This document shows positions 1-7,130 of a stretch of DNA of 12,465 nt, one piece after another. The first letter of the stretch is position 1. Each line of letters begins with the position of its first letter. Below the pieces are notes generated by a model. The model was not told where the DNA came from and searched no databases. It saw only the letters and a list, made by a program, of their open reading frames with translations. The position numbers were made by a program, and so were the translations under genes. Source of the DNA: Planctomycetota bacterium (GTDB taxonomy: Bacteria; Planctomycetota; MHYJ01; JACQXL01). Location of the stretch: contig JASEHY010000023.1 in assembly GCA_030018555.1 (NCBI GenBank), positions 1-12,465 of the forward strand, given 5' to 3'.

Positions 1-50
1 CCGCCCGTAGGCGACCGCCCCCGCCTTTGGCGGAGGATTTCTAACGGGGT
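1..50. repeat. Palindromic repeat remnant upstream of the HtrA-like gene
   Basis: The left edge of the window is GC-rich, unlike the AT-rich sequence that follows. It contains a perfect hairpin CCGCC-TTT-GGCGG at 21-33. It ends in TCTAACGGGGT at 40-50, which is identical to the end of the inverted-repeat element inside the transglutaminase gene (6683-6693). I read this as the end of a dispersed palindromic element, possibly continuing left of the window. It lies just upstream of the HtrA-like gene and may contribute to its 5' leader. Confidence 0.55.
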
Positions 51-138
51 GAATGCGATTCGTGTTTATCCTATACCACAAGAAATTTATATTGAATTAT
101 CTTGTAACTTGAAGTATAATTTTATATTGGAAATACTT

Positions 139-1629
139 ATGAAAACTATATTCTATTTCATCTTCATCGCCATATTTATCATCTCTGGTTGGAACTGCAC
201 CACGAAACCTGTAGAACAGAAACCTGATATACAAAAGATATTCTCGCACTTGCAGGAAAATATAGCCACTATTATTAAGAATATTGAGCCGAGTATGATC
301 TATGCTGAAATCGGAGGCGGTAGAACAGTTTCTGCAATGAGCGGTGTTATTCTTTCCTCATCTGGCGATATTTTTCTGCCCACTTTTCTTAAACGCGACG
401 CCCCAGAGCGGATTCAGGTCTGGCTTAATGAAAAAGAGTACCCCGCTATTTTAGTAGAATCAGATGAACGACTGAAAATGAGCATTGTGAGAATCCAGCC
501 GGATACACCCATTACACCGATAAGTTTTGCTGATGCCTACACGGTTCAAACCGGTCAGATGGTTATCGGCGTTGTTAATGGTGGTAAAGCCAACGATTTC
601 AGATTACTTGTTGATGTTGGTTTTGTCAGGGGCTGGAGTGATGAGGGTGAGTTTGACCAGATTCAGTCTTCAGGGATAACTACCAATCTCGGCGCAGTGA
701 TGATGACTCTTGACGGTAAAATTGTAGCACTCCAACTTAAATCACCAGGCTCGTCTGAATATGGTAGAATCTTACCTCAAGGATGGATTGTTTCTAATGA
801 ACTGCAAAGAGGAGTTTCTAAACTTCTTTCCAAATCCGCCCAGAAAAAAGACGCCCCTGAAACAGAAGAAGAGAAGGAAAAAGGTAAACCTTGGTTGGGC
901 TTTGGCTGGGCGCCGATTAATGAGGATTACGCAGAACTAATAGGAATGCCTAAAAAAGCCATTTTAGTGCGTTATGTGGTAAAGAATAGCCCGATGGAAC
1001 AGGGCGGACTTAAAGAAGGAGATTTAATAACGGAAGTTGATAATAAACCTCTTACTAAAATAGGAGCCAAGGCATTGGAATCACAGTTTATTAAATATCT
1101 CAATCCAGAGCCAGACAGGGAAATTACTTTCAAGGTGATAAGAAGAGACCGTTCGGGCGCCGCCGAAGGCGAGCCTCGCCCTCACGGGCGGGAGACTGCT
1201 ACCCTTTCCGCCAGAGGCGGACTCCCGAAGGCTTTCGGGACAGGGGAGCAAGAAAAAGACTGCTTCCGAAAAGTTAAGTTCGGGAAAAAGCCCGAGCCAA
1301 AGGAAGTTAGAGCAGAGGATATCGGAGTTGTTGTCCAGGCGATAACAGAATCTGATTACTATGAGCGCAATCTTTTATCCAGGGAAGGGGTGCTGGTCAA
1401 TAATGTGTTGCCCGGTAGCCCATCTTCAGCATCCACAGGACGGGTATCTCTTATTAGTCGCAATGATATTATTGTGGAATTGAATAAAACAACTGTCAGA
1501 GATATAACGGATTTTATTAATGCTTTAGAGACTATTAGACGCGAAAAGGCAGGGGTAGTATTAGTTAAGATAGCAAAAGGCGCACAAACCTCTTTCGTGG
1601 CTCTTAACTTAAAGACAGGACAGAAATGA
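139..1629 (+). CDS. Protease-dead HtrA-like exported protein with two PDZ domains
   Basis: 496 residues from ATG 139. The frame is open back to a GTG at 49, but the peptide MKTIFYFIFIAIFIISG looks like a signal peptide, so 139 is preferred. C20 follows G-W-N, a poor lipobox, so lipidation is uncertain. Residues 55-200 follow the trypsin-like fold of DegP/HtrA (SGVILSSSGDI, SDERLKMSIVRIQ, LDGKIVAL), but the triad is gone: His aligns with F83, Asp with K113 and Ser with L184, with no GNSGG. The first PDZ is about 251-336 (GGLKEGDLITEVDNKPL). A palindrome-derived insert follows at 338-386. The second PDZ is about 388-490 (PGSPSSAS, NDIIVELN). It probably acts outside the cytoplasm as a binding or scaffold protein rather than a protease; that role is inferred. 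The stop overlaps the pyrG start (ATGA), suggesting translational coupling. Confidence 0.82.
   Translation: MKTIFYFIFIAIFIISGWNCTTKPVEQKPDIQKIFSHLQENIATIIKNIEPSMIYAEIGGGRTVSAMSGVILSSSGDIFLPTFLKRDAPERIQVWLNEKEYPAILVESDERLKMSIVRIQPDTPITPISFADAYTVQTGQMVIGVVNGGKANDFRLLVDVGFVRGWSDEGEFDQIQSSGITTNLGAVMMTLDGKIVALQLKSPGSSEYGRILPQGWIVSNELQRGVSKLLSKSAQKKDAPETEEEKEKGKPWLGFGWAPINEDYAELIGMPKKAILVRYVVKNSPMEQGGLKEGDLITEVDNKPLTKIGAKALESQFIKYLNPEPDREITFKVIRRDRSGAAEGEPRPHGRETATLSARGGLPKAFGTGEQEKDCFRKVKFGKKPEPKEVRAEDIGVVVQAITESDYYERNLLSREGVLVNNVLPGSPSSASTGRVSLISRNDIIVELNKTTVRDITDFINALETIRREKAGVVLVKIAKGAQTSFVALNLKTGQK
1151..1295 (+). repeat. In-frame array of GC-rich palindromes inside the HtrA-like gene
   Basis: Perfect hairpins follow one another here: TTCGG/CCGAA (1152-1167), GGCGAG/CTCGCC (1168-1180), CGCCC/GGGCG (1177-1190), TCCGCC/GGCGGA (1207-1221), TCCCGAA-GGCT-TTCGGGA (1223-1240), CCGAA/TTCGG (1266-1283) and TCGGG/CCCGA (1280-1295). 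The reading frame stays open and encodes a low-complexity Gly/Arg/Pro-rich stretch (residues about 338-386) between the two PDZ domains. The arms at 1223-1240 are identical to those of an intergenic hairpin at 7634-7651. Confidence 0.75.
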
Positions 1630-3239
1630 AGTATATATTCGTAACTGGCGGGGTAGTCTCTTCTCTGGGTAAAGGGCTTACTACCGCGTCTATCGGTCTG
1701 CTTCTGGAAAGCCGGGGACTAAAAGTATCACTCCAGAAATTTGACCCTTATATCAATGTGGATGCCGGCACAATGAATCCTTTCCAGCACGGAGAGGTTT
1801 ATGTAACCGAGGACGGCGCAGAGGCAGACTTAGACCTTGGCCATTATGAACGGTTCACCAATGCAAAGATTACCCGTCTATCCAATTACACGACCGGCAA
1901 GATTTATAGCAGTGTCATTGCCAAAGAACGGGCTGGTGAGTATCTCGGTAAAACCGTTCAGGTTATTCCTCATGTTACCAACGAGATTAAAATAGCAATA
2001 CGAAATCCATCAAGAGAAGAGGTTGATGTATCTATTGCAGAAATGGGTGGGACCGTGGGCGATATTGAATCGCTACCTTTCTTAGAAGCCATCAGACAGA
2101 TAGGATTGGAGGAGGGAAGAAATAATGTCTTGTATATTCACCTTACTCTTATCCCTTATTTAAGGGCAAGTCAGGAGATGAAAAGCAAGCCGACCCAGCA
2201 AAGCGTGGGTAAACTCAGAGAAATCGGCATCCAGCCCGATATCCTTATCTGCAGGACAGAAAAACCGCTTTCTAATGAAATAAAGGAAAAACTGGCTCTC
2301 TTCTGTAATGTAAAAATAGAAAATGTCATAGAAGAAAAGGATGTAGATTTCAGCATCTATGAAGTCCCGGTAATCTTTGCCAGCCAGAAGATGGATGAGC
2401 GTATTATAAAACATTTATCTCTTAAATGCACGGAAAGCGACCTCTCGGAGTGGCAAGATATGCTCAATAGATTAAAACATTCGGATGAAACTGTTAAGAT
2501 TGCGGTAGTGGGCAAGTATCTGGAACTGCAGGATTCCTATAAGTCCATTTATGAAGCACTGACACATGGCGGCGTAGCCAACAATGTTCGGGTTGAGATA
2601 AAACGGGTGAATAGCGAGGAAATAGAAAGAAATGGTGCAGAAAAGATGCTTCAGGGAGTGAACGGAATTTTAGTGCCGGGTGGTTTTGGCGAACGAGGCG
2701 TAGAAGGTAAGATTCTATCTATTAAATATGCGCGTGAGAAACGAATCCCATTTTTCGGCATCTGTCTGGGAATGCAATGCGCCACCATAGAATTCGCACG
2801 AAATGTCCTCTGCCTGAATGATGCCCATAGTTGTGAATTTGCTCCTACCACCTCTAATCCGGTGATTGACCTGATGACAGAACAGAAACAGGTAAAAACT
2901 ATCGGTGGCTCTATGCGATTAGGAGCATACCCCTGCGAACTCAAAGAACACTCTCTTACTTTCATCGCTTATAAAAGCAAACTTGTTTATGAACGCCATC
3001 GTCATCGCTATGAGTTTAATAACCGCTACAAAGAACTATTCAGCGCCAAAGGATGGGATTTCTCCGGTATTTGTCCTTCTAATGAACTCGTGGAAATCAT
3101 AGAACTTAAAGACCATCCCTGGTTTGTAGGTGTCCAATTTCATCCTGAATTTAAATCCAAACTGGTTAAACCACATCCACTTTTTCGGGATTTCATAAAA
3201 GCGTCCCGCTTTAGCGGGACTGGTATCAAAAGAGGTTAA
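1626..3239 (+). CDS. pyrG: CTP synthase (glutamine-hydrolysing)
   Basis: 537 residues, normal for the family. It makes CTP from UTP, ATP and glutamine (last step of de novo pyrimidine synthesis, cytosolic). The N-terminal synthetase domain begins KYIFVTGGVVSSLGKGLTTA, the nucleotide-binding loop, and carries the family block FDPYINVDAGTMNPFQHGEVYVTEDGAE in its first 70 residues. The C-terminal class I glutamine amidotransferase has the nucleophile elbow GICLGMQ with Cys380 and the GVQFHPEF motif with His506 and Glu508, so both active sites look intact. The start overlaps the stop of the HtrA-like gene by four bases. The tail is odd: after HPLFRDFIKA the last 11 or so residues (SRFSGTGIKRG) are encoded largely by a perfect palindrome at 3203-3220 instead of the usual short C-terminus. 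Confidence 0.97.
   Translation: MKYIFVTGGVVSSLGKGLTTASIGLLLESRGLKVSLQKFDPYINVDAGTMNPFQHGEVYVTEDGAEADLDLGHYERFTNAKITRLSNYTTGKIYSSVIAKERAGEYLGKTVQVIPHVTNEIKIAIRNPSREEVDVSIAEMGGTVGDIESLPFLEAIRQIGLEEGRNNVLYIHLTLIPYLRASQEMKSKPTQQSVGKLREIGIQPDILICRTEKPLSNEIKEKLALFCNVKIENVIEEKDVDFSIYEVPVIFASQKMDERIIKHLSLKCTESDLSEWQDMLNRLKHSDETVKIAVVGKYLELQDSYKSIYEALTHGGVANNVRVEIKRVNSEEIERNGAEKMLQGVNGILVPGGFGERGVEGKILSIKYAREKRIPFFGICLGMQCATIEFARNVLCLNDAHSCEFAPTTSNPVIDLMTEQKQVKTIGGSMRLGAYPCELKEHSLTFIAYKSKLVYERHRHRYEFNNRYKELFSAKGWDFSGICPSNELVEIIELKDHPWFVGVQFHPEFKSKLVKPHPLFRDFIKASRFSGTGIKRG
3203..3220 (+). repeat. Palindrome GTCCCGC-TTTA-GCGGGAC within the last codons of pyrG
   Basis: A perfect 7-bp stem with a 4-base loop encodes about residues 526-532 of CTP synthase, followed by five more codons before the stop. 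There is no T-tract directly after it, so it does not look like a classic intrinsic terminator. It fits the same class of GC-rich palindromes that lie in other genes of the window. Confidence 0.7.
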
Positions 3240-3274
3240 ATTCGCCATTTTTCAAGGTATAGGAAAGTATAAGA

Positions 3275-3305
3275 TTAGCCACAAAGACACCAAGACACAA
3301 AGAAG
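3275..3305. repeat. Dispersed repeat, copy 1
   Basis: The intergenic stretch contains CCACAAAGACACCAAGACAC, which recurs exactly on the opposite strand within 9300-9327. Over 28 aligned bases I count 25 identities. It lies between pyrG and the DUF1844 gene. The other copy is paired with a nearby inverted, shorter version. Confidence 0.75.
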
Positions 3306-3371
3306 ATAATACGAATTACATCCCGCCGAGGCGTGGGAATGTGTGGTTACGAGGTTTTCTCAGGAGATATT

Positions 3372-3740
3372 ATGACAGACGAAAAAATCCAGTTTGAGAA
3401 AAAGGTAGATGAAGAGTGGAAACAACAAGCCATTGAAGAGAAAGAGCAACTATCCAAACAAGAGGAGAAAGAACCCCAGGAACTACCACCGCCTGATTTC
3501 AATACTTATCTTGCATCTCTTTCAGCACAATCTCTTATTGCCCTCGGACAGATGGAAAATCCTCTCACCAAGAAAAAAGAGGTTAATTTAATTCAGGCAC
3601 ACTACCTTATTGACCTCTTGAGTATGCTTAAGGAAAAGACCAAGGGTAATCTTACTCGCGATGAAGAAGACAACTTTCAGAATCTTCTTTATAATCTGCA
3701 ACTCCTTTATGTAAAAGTATCCCAGAAGAACTCCCGCTAA
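3372..3740 (+). CDS. DUF1844 family protein
   Basis: 122 residues from ATG 3372, which has AGGAG at 3362-3366 with ideal spacing; an in-frame upstream start at 3333 lacks such a site and is rejected. The first 40 residues are charged and Glu/Lys/Gln-rich, probably disordered or coiled. The conserved part begins PPPDFNTYLASLSAQSLIALGQ and continues with the family pattern of a nickel- and zinc-free helical bundle: ENPLTKKKEVNLIQAHYLIDLLSMLKEKT (split here as NPLTKKKEVNLIQAH, then YLIDLLSMLKEKT), then GNLTRDEEDNFQNLLYNLQLLYV. No signal peptide or catalytic motif is visible. The family has no established function that I know of. It follows pyrG after a 132-base gap holding a dispersed repeat, so cotranscription is uncertain, and it is convergent with the transglutaminase gene. 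Confidence 0.85.
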   Translation: MTDEKIQFEKKVDEEWKQQAIEEKEQLSKQEEKEPQELPPPDFNTYLASLSAQSLIALGQMENPLTKKKEVNLIQAHYLIDLLSMLKEKTKGNLTRDEEDNFQNLLYNLQLLYVKVSQKNSR

Positions 3741-3777
3741 AGCAAAGCCACTATTTGCTTTTGGTCCCGCTGGGATA
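3718..3777. terminator. Large two-tier hairpin between convergent genes, possible bidirectional terminator
   Basis: The outer arms are TATCCCAG (3718-3725) and CTGGGATA (3770-3777). The inner arms are AAAGCAAA (3739-3746) and TTTGCTTT (3754-3761), which overlap the DUF1844 stop codon. It lies between two converging genes, where a bidirectional terminator is expected. A short T-run (3759-3762) follows on the + strand but no strong T-tract exists on either side, so termination activity is inferred from position and structure. Confidence 0.5.
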
Positions 3778-3814
3778 TTTCTTGTACCCTATTTCGCATT
3801 AAGAGAGAAATCTA

Positions 3815-6800
3815 TTATTTCCTTATCTCCTTATATCGCGGGTCATTGCGTAGATTCTGTAAGTCCGGGTCATTGTCCATCCAGTGAAATTCTTTCCAGC
3901 CATACTGAATGGCTTTTTTGAGTGCCTCAAGCCCTTCATCTACCTTGCCCATTAAAGAACAGATACAGGCGAGATTATACCAGACACCGGCATCATCAGG
4001 GTTGTCTTTGAGTGCTTTCAGGAAGGATTCCACCGCCTTAGCATAATTGCCTGCTTTGAGATAGAGGTCGCCCTCACCAGCATAATCAGGGCCTACAGTA
4101 AACGGTTGATAAGAGATTTTTGCCTCTGATTGAATCAGGGGTGACGCTTTCTCTCCCCCAAGCAGTAAGCCGCAGGCAGATTCTATAAGAGAGCCAATCG
4201 CCATATTATAACCCTCGTCCCACATCACTATCTTTCCTTCTTTACTGATAAGAAGGGTTGAGGGCAGACACTTATTCTTATCCTTCTCAAAATCAGGGAT
4301 GAATTGTTTTACTACCTCCTGTTTGGAATCAAGTAAGACCGGTAAAGCAGTATGTCTAAGTCGGCTATCAGATAAGAATTTGTCCTTACCACTTGCGTCA
4401 ATATACACCGCCAGAATAACAACCCCACTATCCTTCAGGGTTTTCTGTGCCTGTTCAATCAGCGGTAACATCCGCACCGAGGGTTCGTTGTCCAGCGAGA
4501 AGAAGACCAGAAGCAGTGAATTATTTTTGAGTATTTCCGTTGAGTTATAAACCTTGTCGTTGAGGTCTGTAAGTTCAAAGGAAGGTAGTGTCTGGAGTGA
4601 ACGGGCAAGCCGTTCTTTTTCAGGTAGAATGGATAATGGAATATCCATCGGCAGGTCAATTACAATGCCTTCCTCAGGTTTGAAGGTCAGTTGCTTGCAA
4701 TAAGCCATCACATTGCCATTAGAGTCACGTACACCGGCAGTAACGAGATAAGTGCCTGGCGGGATTGCCTGCCATTTGCCATAATGTTTGAGGTCCTCCA
4801 GATAGCCCCAGAAACCGTTCTCAAATCGGCAGACCGCTATCTTTTCCCATGGGTTAGTGTCCACCTGCCCTTTACGAATCAGATTCAGTTTCAGCCCAGC
4901 CGGTTTGCCGTATTCAGTCTGGGTTTTTTCATCTCGTTTGATATTAGCAAAATTCTTGCTATCGTGCGGATAGAGCGGTAACCAATTAGTCCCATTATAG
5001 AACTCTACCCAATCGTTTTTGACCTGTGTGGGGATAGCAAGGGTTCGCAGGATACCCGCAGTAAATACCGCACTACCATAAGCAGTAGCCCGACTGCTGT
5101 AATAGGTATTCAACGGACTTGCCAGATGTGAAAATCGTCCGCCCATAACGGGCTGTAATTTGATATTTGACTCTACCCAATTATTAACCGCTCGTGCTGT
5201 GTCCGTAATATTGTCTTTCATCACCTGCCTGTCGGCAGGCAGGGAGGTAAAGGCGATATATAATTCCTTACGCCATTCAGAAAGGTGCAGATACCGAAAC
5301 AGCGGAGAAAGGATATAAGAATAATAAATATCATCTGGAACCTGCCATTTTGCCTTCTGTCGGGCGATTGTTGCATAATCAACATTCTCCAGAAGGAATC
5401 CTGTGGTAACTTCTAATGTGTCCAGATGGATAAGTTGCGTTATAAGATGAAATAAATCCTGCCTCTGCTCCTGTGCAACTTGTTTTATCGCATTGGTTAT
5501 TTCTCGCCAATTACCACCACTTGACTTTATCTTTTGTAATATTGCGTCTGATTTCGGGAAGGTGTTGATGAGCTGAATAATGTCAGAATGTAGTTCCGGC
5601 GAGAACACATCCGCAATATATATTTCCGGTGGTGGTTGATAAGTGGGAGTAATGGGGGTCTTGCACATCGGGACAAGAGGGAGTGTGCTGAAACTCATTT
5701 TGGCTTGTTCCGGAGTAGGATACCGCAGGAAAAGGAATCCATCAGGTGCGTGGTCTTGAGTTAGTTGCAAAACAATCTCTAATGTTTTATCCGCTTCAGT
5801 GTTAACGACCTGCCATGCGCGTAGGTTGTCTTTGCCGGTAGAAAGAAAATATTCACCGATACCGGTTATGAAATGGGCGATACCTTCAGAATCTGTGATT
5901 CTGGTAGCAAAGGGCCGAAAACTGCCCCAGTTAAAGACGCTAAAGACTACATTCATATTATGCATTGGTTTTCCCTCCTGTGAGAGAACCTTGACCTTGA
6001 CATTGCAGATTCTGGAGTAATTGGGAGTAGAATTGATAATGGTAGTATTGCCGTCTGTTTTATGAACCAGTTCGGTTTTCGGTCTGCCGATGGCAGCGGA
6101 ATAGACAGCGGCGGCGCGTTTTGCCGGATGCTCAAACCACACTCCGCCCGGCTCGCAACCACCAAGTGGCTTCCAGTAACCATCAACCCAAACCTCTACC
6201 CAGGCGTGGTTGTTATCACAGATAGCCCAGTAAGGTGTCCATGCAGAACGACAGGGAATCCCTACCGAGCGTGCGGCAGCCATATACACTATCATCATCT
6301 CCTCACAGCGTCCGTAACCTGATTTTAGTGTTTCAATCGGACCCTGGTCACGAGCTTCGGTCTGGACAAATCTAACCCGCGATTTCCCATCTGCCTTGGG
6401 TGCGCCAAGCCAGAGATTCACCTGATGGGCAACATCAGCCATAGTGGTTAACTGTGAAACAATCGGGTCAAGTTGCTCGTAAAAATATTTACGATACGGC
6501 TCTATCGGCTCTTCGGCACAACGATAAGGTAAAACATAATGCAAGAAAATCTCCTCAGGCATATCCTTCACCCCGTTAGAGATGTTTTTACTCTCATTAG
6601 AAGAGTTTGATACCTGTCCTTTTGCTAATGGATGATTGGAATCTATTCCAGAATCACGGTCGTCCCTTTGGGACGACCTATCTCTAACGGGGTTCATCCA
6701 CGGATATTTGCTCTTTATCAGATAGGCATACCTGATATGTTCCAGAAGGACATCTGATTTTATAGCAACGAGGTCAGGATAGGACATAGTTGAGATAATA

Positions 6801-7033
6801 AAGGCGGTGCCTTTGCGCATCTCGGGCGTGACCGATTTCATCACCACAACAAGTTCTGATGTATTCTTACCAGATAGTTCTAATGCCTGTGCAAAGTCGG
6901 CTTGATATTCTTGCGGAACATAGTCTTTCATCCCGAGTTTTTCTAATTCGCTCCTTTGAAGCCCCTGACAGCCCAACAGTAAGAGAGAAACCAATCCCAC
7001 TAATCCCGCCAGGACTGAATATCTGTATTTCAT
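3815..7033 (-). CDS. Multidomain transglutaminase-like lipoprotein with redoxin and TPR domains
   Basis: 1072 residues; AGGAGT lies 7 bases before the ATG. Lipobox LLGC gives lipidated Cys22, so the protein is probably anchored facing the periplasm. The first transglutaminase-like domain (about 165-310) keeps GRCEE Cys243, NNHAWVEVW His276 and GGCEP Glu294, so it may be a working thiol enzyme (peptide cleavage or crosslinking). An Ig-like beta domain (about 342-425) follows. A second transglutaminase-like domain (about 605-690) aligns well but has Ala651 for Cys and Asn673 for His, so it is dead. Residues 812-955 resemble AhpC/TlpA thioredoxin folds with cis-Pro924, but the CxxC site reads NEPS. 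Two TPRs end the protein (about 982-1045). Residues 114-155 are a palindromic insertion that splits a conserved PW/PEEIF segment, and another palindrome encodes 599-604. The substrate is unknown. Confidence 0.85.
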   Translation of the reverse strand: MKYRYSVLAGLVGLVSLLLLGCQGLQRSELEKLGMKDYVPQEYQADFAQALELSGKNTSELVVVMKSVTPEMRKGTAFIISTMSYPDLVAIKSDVLLEHIRYAYLIKSKYPWMNPVRDRSSQRDDRDSGIDSNHPLAKGQVSNSSNESKNISNGVKDMPEEIFLHYVLPYRCAEEPIEPYRKYFYEQLDPIVSQLTTMADVAHQVNLWLGAPKADGKSRVRFVQTEARDQGPIETLKSGYGRCEEMMIVYMAAARSVGIPCRSAWTPYWAICDNNHAWVEVWVDGYWKPLGGCEPGGVWFEHPAKRAAAVYSAAIGRPKTELVHKTDGNTTIINSTPNYSRICNVKVKVLSQEGKPMHNMNVVFSVFNWGSFRPFATRITDSEGIAHFITGIGEYFLSTGKDNLRAWQVVNTEADKTLEIVLQLTQDHAPDGFLFLRYPTPEQAKMSFSTLPLVPMCKTPITPTYQPPPEIYIADVFSPELHSDIIQLINTFPKSDAILQKIKSSGGNWREITNAIKQVAQEQRQDLFHLITQLIHLDTLEVTTGFLLENVDYATIARQKAKWQVPDDIYYSYILSPLFRYLHLSEWRKELYIAFTSLPADRQVMKDNITDTARAVNNWVESNIKLQPVMGGRFSHLASPLNTYYSSRATAYGSAVFTAGILRTLAIPTQVKNDWVEFYNGTNWLPLYPHDSKNFANIKRDEKTQTEYGKPAGLKLNLIRKGQVDTNPWEKIAVCRFENGFWGYLEDLKHYGKWQAIPPGTYLVTAGVRDSNGNVMAYCKQLTFKPEEGIVIDLPMDIPLSILPEKERLARSLQTLPSFELTDLNDKVYNSTEILKNNSLLLVFFSLDNEPSVRMLPLIEQAQKTLKDSGVVILAVYIDASGKDKFLSDSRLRHTALPVLLDSKQEVVKQFIPDFEKDKNKCLPSTLLISKEGKIVMWDEGYNMAIGSLIESACGLLLGGEKASPLIQSEAKISYQPFTVGPDYAGEGDLYLKAGNYAKAVESFLKALKDNPDDAGVWYNLACICSLMGKVDEGLEALKKAIQYGWKEFHWMDNDPDLQNLRNDPRYKEIRK
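5224..5239 (-). repeat. Palindrome CCTGCC-TGTC-GGCAGG inside the transglutaminase gene
   Basis: A perfect 6-bp stem with a 4-base loop. On the coding strand it encodes about residues 599-604 (PADRQV), in the linker just before the second transglutaminase-like domain. It stands out as a GC-rich island and belongs to the same kind of small palindrome found elsewhere in the window. Confidence 0.5.
6570..6693 (-). repeat. 124-base palindromic element inserted in frame in the transglutaminase gene
   Basis: The ends are a perfect 14-base inverted repeat: ACCCCGTTAGAGAT (6570-6583) and its complement (6680-6693). Inside are GGTCGTCCC-TTT-GGGACGACC (6658-6678, 9-bp stem) and TGGAAT-CT-ATTCCA (6637-6650). 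It encodes residues 114-155, from NPVRDRSS to SNGV, a polar Ser/Asp/Asn-rich stretch unlike the flanking helices. The end motif TCTAACGGGGT recurs at 40-50. I see no convincing target-site duplication. Confidence 0.8.
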
Positions 7034-7050
7034 TTGTCAGACTCCTTTTT

Positions 7051-7113
7051 AGAACCTGTTAGCCCCCGATGTCTAGGGGACATTACAGGTTCTTATCCCG
7101 ACGAATGTCGGGA
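7051..7113. repeat. Two adjacent intergenic palindromes upstream of the transglutaminase gene
   Basis: The arms AGAACCTGT (7051-7059) and ACAGGTTCT (7085-7093) enclose a CCCC/GGGG inner stem. A second perfect hairpin follows, TCCCGAC-GAAT-GTCGGGA (7096-7113). They lie between queF and the transglutaminase gene, directly before its ribosome-binding site. They could attenuate read-through from queF or mark the 3' end of the queF transcript, but neither shows a T-tract in the reading direction. Confidence 0.65.
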
Positions 7114-7130
7114 CAACACCTTCAATATAG

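Noticed and set aside
49..138. Possible 30-residue N-terminal extension of the HtrA-like protein from a GTG start
   Set aside because: It would bury a good signal peptide, and the start lies in a dispersed repeat end; the ATG at 139 is more natural.
2160..2965. Open frames on the minus strand inside pyrG
   Set aside because: They are antisense to a strongly conserved enzyme and have no family features of their own.
3301..3371. Possible riboswitch or leader RNA before the DUF1844 gene
   Set aside because: The gap is short and I see no conserved riboswitch core, only the dispersed repeat and a normal ribosome-binding site.
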